Part shown: positions 58,759 to 64,000 of the stretch, piece after piece
Numbering within the stretch: the stretch's first letter is position 1
Layout of the letters: each line of letters starts with the position of its first letter
Assembly: GCF_963678635.1 (NCBI RefSeq)
Contig: NC_087067.1
Span: 19,419,018-19,483,017 of the forward strand
Origin: Symsagittifera roscoffensis
Taxonomy: Eukaryota; Xenacoelomorpha; Acoela; Convolutidae
DNA length: 64,000 nucleotides
Reading direction: 5' to 3'
Position numbers and translations under genes: made by a program
The notes under the pieces: generated by a model
The model's database searches: none
What the model was told of the DNA's origin: nothing
What the model saw: only the letters and a program-made list of their open reading frames with translations

Positions 58759-59701
58759 TACCCGGGTTGGCCTCCATACACCGAAAATGCTTATCATACA
58801 ATTCCAAACATCAAGTGTGTGGGAAAATGCTTGTCATACATTTTTCATACAATTTCTAAAAATGGTTGAAAACTGGTATAAACTCTTTTCTGTGGCTGTT
58901 TGATTCTAATAAAACAATCTGGTGATAAAAAAACTCAGGTTTTCGTTTTTTGAAAAAAATGGTTATCATACAATTCCCATATATGGAAATTGTATGACTG
59001 GCATTTTTTTGATGGCGACACAAAAAATTTTTCAAGTAATTTTGAAAATTTGGCCCAAAAATTTTTTTGTTTTTTTTTCAACCGCAAATCGATTTTCGTA
59101 CGCAAACAAACATTTTTCCAAAAAAAATTTTTGCATGCAAAATTTAATATTTTGTGTGCATAACGTAGTCCTGGATGCGATAAAATTGGCTTTTACTTTC
59201 TTTTCACTTGATTTTTTTTTTCAAAAACGCTGAAAATTCCTTTTTCTTTTGTATGGGGTGTTGATGCACGCCTTGATCAATGTCTGATAATTTGAAAATT
59301 CCAAAATTTAATATAATCATCATTAATAAATTTTGCCAAAAAATAAAAGTTTGTTACTTTTGTTATATCAATTGTGAAAGGCAGCCAAATCAAGGTCGTT
59401 TTCTATGCATTGTAAATGCAAGACCGTCCAACCTTTGGTGTTTTGAGTCACCAAGGTCTTTGTCACTTGTGTTCGGTTGCAACTACAACCAAACATTTTG
59501 CAGAAACTAAATTGAGAAAGAAAAAATCAACATTTTTGGTTTATGGGAAAACACCTATCATACAATTTTCATATATGGAAAAATGCTTATCATAGAGTTT
59601 TCATACAATTTTCTGTACGTATGGAATTGTATGAAATTGTATGACAAGAACTTTCTCATATATGGAAATTGTATGATAAGAAGTTTTGGTCAACCCGGGT
59701 A
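58759..59701. mobile_element. TA-flanked MITE-like element (about 940 bp)
   Basis: Ends are TA-CCCGGGTTGGCC and GGTCAACCCGGG-TA, giving a TA target duplication and 12-nt inverted ends (one mismatch), as in Tc1/mariner-type MITEs. The interior carries many copies of TATCATACAATT and its complement, several as palindromes around CATATATG. No transposase is seen. Confidence 0.6.
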
Positions 59702-59813
59702 GGTGATGCTATCGAAAACAATATGGAGTCTCGTTTACCGTGAAAATTTTTACCCCATTCTAGTCTACTTTTCGTGAAGCCAAAAGATTGGCCTAACTTG
59801 AAAAATAAACATC

Positions 59814-59979
59814 TGGATTTGATAGAAGTTTTCGTCAACGAACAAAAAGTCCCTTCCCATAAAAAAATCCTATTTTTGTTACTAGTGATTTCAAAAATGA
59901 CAATTTTCTATCTAATTTCTATCTAGATAAAGTTAGTGCAAACAGTTTTCAATTGGTGAATAGATCTCTCACAGGATTT
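59814..59979 (+). repeat. Direct repeat, copy 1 (about 166 bp)
   Basis: Matches 60242-60409 with about 10% differences (shared CAACGAACAAAAAGTCCCTT and AGTTAGTGCAAACAGTTTTC). The copies are separated by about 260 bp of unrelated DNA. The origin is unknown; possibly terminal repeats of a tiny element. Confidence 0.65.
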
Positions 59980-60241
59980 ATTATTTGTTCAAAATTAACA
60001 TAGGCAAACAAATTGCTTTTAGCAACACGTTACCAGACGCAAACGCAAAACATATCTTTTGTACTCAACATAGCTGGTTAGCAGTTCTGGCTGAGTAGCG
60101 ATGATAGTATATGTATGAACGCTATATGATGTGTATTCTTAAAAACAAACGGTCTTGAACAAATGGCTAGTTGTCTTCAAGGGACAATTATTAACTATAG
60201 CAAAACTTCATTTAGTTATGTAATTATTAGGGTCTAGGAAA

Positions 60242-60409
60242 TGGATTTAATGGAAGTTTTCGCCAACGAACAAAAAGTCCCTTCCCAGAAAAAAATTCAA
60301 TTTTTGTTAATGGTGATTTCAAAAGTGACATAATTTTCTATCTAATTTCTATCTGAATAAAGTTAGTGCAAACAGTTTTCAATTGGTGAACAGATTTCTC
60401 ACAGGATTT
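60242..60409 (+). repeat. Direct repeat, copy 2 (about 168 bp)
   Basis: Second copy of the repeat at 59814-59979, same orientation. Confidence 0.65.
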
Positions 60410-60548
60410 GCAGAGTGCAGTGTGTCTTGAATTGATCATATATAAAGCACAATTTAACGCAGTTAGTGGTATCAGTACATGATCCTCAGTTAATTTTCGA
60501 TCATTAACTGGTTAATCTAATTGTTTTTTCTAAATGCCCAAAGTGTTT

Positions 60549-63160
60549 TTGTTCCGACTTTCGATGCGAAAGTGACGGAATATTTGTGCTCGGGGTGGGC
60601 TTTTTTCTTCAGACAAATTTCGACTTTTTAACTAGCCATTTTTGACGGAATTTTTTTAAATTTCATTCGAAAGGTATTGTTGTTTTGAGCTCAAATTTGA
60701 AAAGATATTTCACCTGTGATCATTTTTCGTAAAGTTATGGGGGTTTAAAGATTGCCATTTTGGCCAATTTGGGACAATTAACGCGCGATATATTTCGCGC
60801 TATTAACGCGTAAGCGGAGAATTAATCCGTCTAAGAAATCGTTCCAAATTGGTTTAACGAAGCTTATTTGCCATAATTGATTGGTTACAAGCAGCAAAAT
60901 CTATCCTTTTGTAATTTAATTGGTGTGTGGGGGGATGATTTTCATAAAAAATTTCAAATTTTAGTGAAAAAAATTTTCATTTTGTTTTATTACTTTTAAT
61001 TTTTTAATGTTATTACAGCCCCATAAACCTTAATAGCCAGTCAGAACATTCAGAGCTTCGCCCTGATACGAGCAGTCTTGTTCTAAATTTAAACGCTTCT
61101 AACAGAGTAATATTTTGAAACAGAGAAATGTGAAAATAAGTTCAAAATGTATCGGTTTGTGATTTTAAAAAAATGCTTTTTTATAATTCAAATAAAAAAC
61201 CATTTGCTTTCTCTTCCCAGGTTTTAGTGATTTCAATGACGTTGATTTGGTTTATAGGAAACTTTAGAAACTGCTTCATTTTTTTAATCATTTTATGCAC
61301 TGACTCCACCAAAAAAACCCAAAAAATCGAGCCGAAAAAACTCCACCAAAATTTCAAAAATTAAGAGTGGATTGTTTCATTAAAAGCTACTAAGATGCAA
61401 AATACCGACCACAAATTTTACAGTTTTTGTAAAATTGGGTAACTGAAAAAATGCAGAAGAAATAGTTTTTTTTTCAATTCTTCCAATTTTATTTGAAGAG
61501 ATTATCCTTAGAATAATTTCATCAATTTTTTGAGGACTGGAGACTATTTTTTTGTAGTAGAAAATACAGTTAAGTCTATTTATCCAACTGAAGAACAACT
61601 CTTTATAAGATTTTTGAAGTCGTATCTAAACGCTTTTCGATGGCAAATGTTTTCAGTGAATAGTTTTCATCTGTAGGGTCTTCCAGTTGGGATCAAAATC
61701 AAAGATAAAATATTACAATGACAAGGATGGACCATGCGCTTCAAACATTTTATTCTTTCAATTGCTCAAGTTACAATGTTTTGATTTCACTTAATGGTTT
61801 AAAATTGACCTTTTTATCAGGTGTGAATGAAACAAGTAATCATTTCATTAACTATTCAAGTTTTTTGTTGCTCATTTTTGACGTTTTCAATGACCTTTTT
61901 TCTCGTTTGGAATTTTTCATAAAACATTTCGGCAAGCCAAAGTACAGTGCTGATTTAAATTAACCGGACGAAAGCGTTAAACTTGAAATTTAAAACGCGT
62001 TTTTCTCAAATTGGGTTGAGTTTAGGTGAAAGCTTATGAAGACAAAACGTATATAAAATTTTAGCAGAATTAATATGGTGTAATTTGTTTTGCGAAATTC
62101 GGGCCCAAAATTTTACCCCAAAAATGGGTCATTTTGGCTTTTCTTAGATAATAGAAAGTTACGCCAAAAATACCCGGTCGATCACAGACATAGTTATATC
62201 AAAGTGAGCCCCTTACATATTCCAACAAACTTTAAAAAGGGTATCTTTAAGAAGGGTATATTGCAAACTGTTTAAAAATTGTTTTTAAATAAAAGTTGCT
62301 ACTTTATATAGTAAAAACGACCTTTTTTGTCTATCAAGCAAAAATAAATTAATTTATACAATGTTTTGGAGAATATACCCTTCTTAAAGATTTTTGGACT
62401 ACGTAACTTTAATATAATTATGTCTGTGATCGACCGGGTATTTTTGGCGTAATTTTCTATTAACTAAGAAAAGCCAAAATGACAAATTTTTGGGGTAAAA
62501 TTTTGGGCCCGAATTTTGCAAAGCAAATTACACCATATTAATTTTGTAAAAACTTTAAGCAAGTTTTGTCTTGATAAGCTTTCACCTTAACTCAACCCAA
62601 TTTGAGAAAAACGCGTTTTAAATTTCAAGTTGAACGCATTTTGTCCGGTTAATTTAAATCAGCACTGTAAATTTGCTTTGTTAAGTCAGCGAGTAATTTT
62701 AATCTTAACAAGACTGCTCGTATCAGGGCAAAACCCTGAATGTTCTGACTGCCTTTTAAGCTTTATGGAGCAGTAATAACATAAAAAAAACTAAATCTAA
62801 TAAAATAAAATGAAAATTTTTTTTCTAAAATTTTAAATTTTATACGAAAATCATCCCCCCACTTGGAACGATTTCTAAGTTGGATTAAATCTCCGCTTAC
62901 GCGTTAATAGCGCGAAATATATCGCGCGATAATTGTCCCAAATTGGCCATAATGGCAATTTTTTAACCCCCATGACTTTACAAAAATTGATCACAGGTTA
63001 AATATCTTTTCAAATTCAAGCTCAGGACATCAATACCTTTCGAATGATATAAAAAAATTCCGTCAAAAATGTCTAGTTTAAAAGTCGAAAATTGTCTGAA
63101 GAAAAAAAATCCACCCCGAGCACAAATCTTCCGTTACTTTCGTATCGAAAGTCGGAACAA
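60549..63160. mobile_element. Foldback element with long asymmetric inverted repeats (2.6 kb)
   Basis: Ends are TTGTTCCGAC... and ...GTCGGAACAA. The outer arms (about 60549-61085 and 62690-63160) and inner arms (about 61939-62260 and 62370-62675) are inverted repeats of one another. The left half carries about 850 bp (61086-61938) absent from the right half. No transposase is recognisable; the short ORFs inside look incidental. The tips carry an extra palindrome (ACTTTCG-ATG-CGAAAGT). Target duplication not identified. Confidence 0.7.
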
Positions 63161-64000
63161 TAATTACTGCTTGAATTCACTTATACTTAGCTTCAGTATG
63201 TTAATAAAAAATGATGTTTTCTCGAGCGTTCAATTTTTTATCTTCTTTTTCTTACCTCAAAAAATGGGAATCGATTAATTGTATCATCTTAAAACTAATT
63301 GACTTTTGCATTGATCTTTTTCAAGTCCATTCTTGGCTACTTATTAAAAAAATGAAAAAACTAGCCAAGATTGAACTTTAATCGCTTAATTACACACGAC
63401 GAGAGGGAACTTGCATTTAGTCATTAATTGTTTCGTCGTTTAAGGAGGGAACCGGATTGGGAACCAGTCGTTTAGTCATAAACAACTAATAGTTCTTAAC
63501 CAGAATACTGTTTTCCTAATTTAGCTTACAATTTCCAAAAAAAAATTGCCAAACTTAAAGCTCATCCATAAAAAACTTGTAACTCCGTGTAACAGAAAAA
63601 ATAATTGATAGTCTCTTATTATTTCTGAACCCATGAACTTCCTATGCAAAATCAAGTTTTGGTCTAAAAATCAAGTTGCTGTCTGAAAATTTCGGTCAGG
63701 TGAGTCACCATGAGTCATCCATGTTTTTCCAAAAAACACTTGAGTTCGGGACATTCGGAGGTTGTTCATTTCGTATTTGAAGAATAGTTTTTTTTTTATA
63801 TCTCAGTGATTTGTCTGTGATCTTGTTTGTGGTCTCAAAATGTAGATGTCGGAATTCTTGTAGTTTTTGTGAAATCGCAGTATTTGGAAAAGTTTATATT
63901 GAAGATAAACGCAACGTTAAAAGATAACCCCCAGTTAACACTTCACATTAGATTTATTTATAATGCTTTTTTAAAGGCTACCACAAGTATAATTCTGAAT
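63161..64000. other. Right edge, no feature supported
   Basis: AT-rich sequence. I see no gene, RNA or repeat that matches the rest of the window. Confidence 0.5.

Noticed and set aside
61173-61963. Transposase within the foldback element
   Set aside because: The short ORFs there lack any DDE, helix-turn-helix or zinc-finger pattern.

Overview
The window looks like intergenic DNA from an invertebrate animal genome. It is AT-rich, contains no host gene I can recognise, and is built almost entirely of mobile elements nested in one another. The evidence for an animal host is the element types: a Polinton/Maverick (adenovirus-like virion genes plus a retroviral-type integrase) and env-bearing Ty3/gypsy-type LTR retrotransposons. 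I cannot name the species.

Layout. (1) About 1-9740: a decayed Polinton. Its virion and mobility genes lie mostly on the minus strand (protease, major capsid, core-like, penton, integrase, packaging ATPase, several small conserved ORFs), with two genes on the plus strand at the left edge. Several are broken by a single stop or frameshift, and no DNA polymerase B is visible; it may lie left of the window. (2) 9741-11924: non-genic DNA with a small hairpin MITE and a 170-bp fossil of a gypsy pol gene. (3) 11925-57339: one compound minus-strand LTR retroelement ('element A/B') with 410-bp LTRs (TG...CA) and a 4-bp target duplication ACAG. It holds two partial copies joined head to tail, Gag-Pro-(RT/RNase H deleted)-Integrase, an AUG-free ORF, an Env-like gene and an orphan 602-aa ORF. 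(4) 26933-49912: nested inside element A's gag, in the opposite orientation, is a 22,980-bp LTR retrotransposon with 884-bp LTRs that differ at only about four positions. (5) 57340-64000: non-genic DNA with a TA-flanked MITE and a 2.6-kb foldback element.

The giant nested element is the most interesting part. After the 5' LTR comes a 4.4-kb untranslated leader with four 67-nt modules, an ACCCTCC-motif array, and a 1,329-bp tandem duplication carrying four copies of a three-stem RNA module whose stems covary. Then come Gag-Protease, RT-RNase H-Integrase with a C-terminal region resembling an ADP-ribose macro domain, a 799-aa ORF with an SGNH/GDSL hydrolase domain, and an orphan ORF of about 1,212 aa. 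A 12-nt motif next to the 3' LTR (the probable polypurine tract) recurs inside pol. This copy is dead in gag-pol (one in-frame TAA and one 2-nt insertion), but the two accessory ORFs are open.

Inferred order of events: the compound element A/B inserted at ACAG, then the giant element inserted into gag copy A. Both LTR pairs are about 99.5% identical by eye, so both events look recent. The Polinton is older, judging by its accumulated frameshifts.
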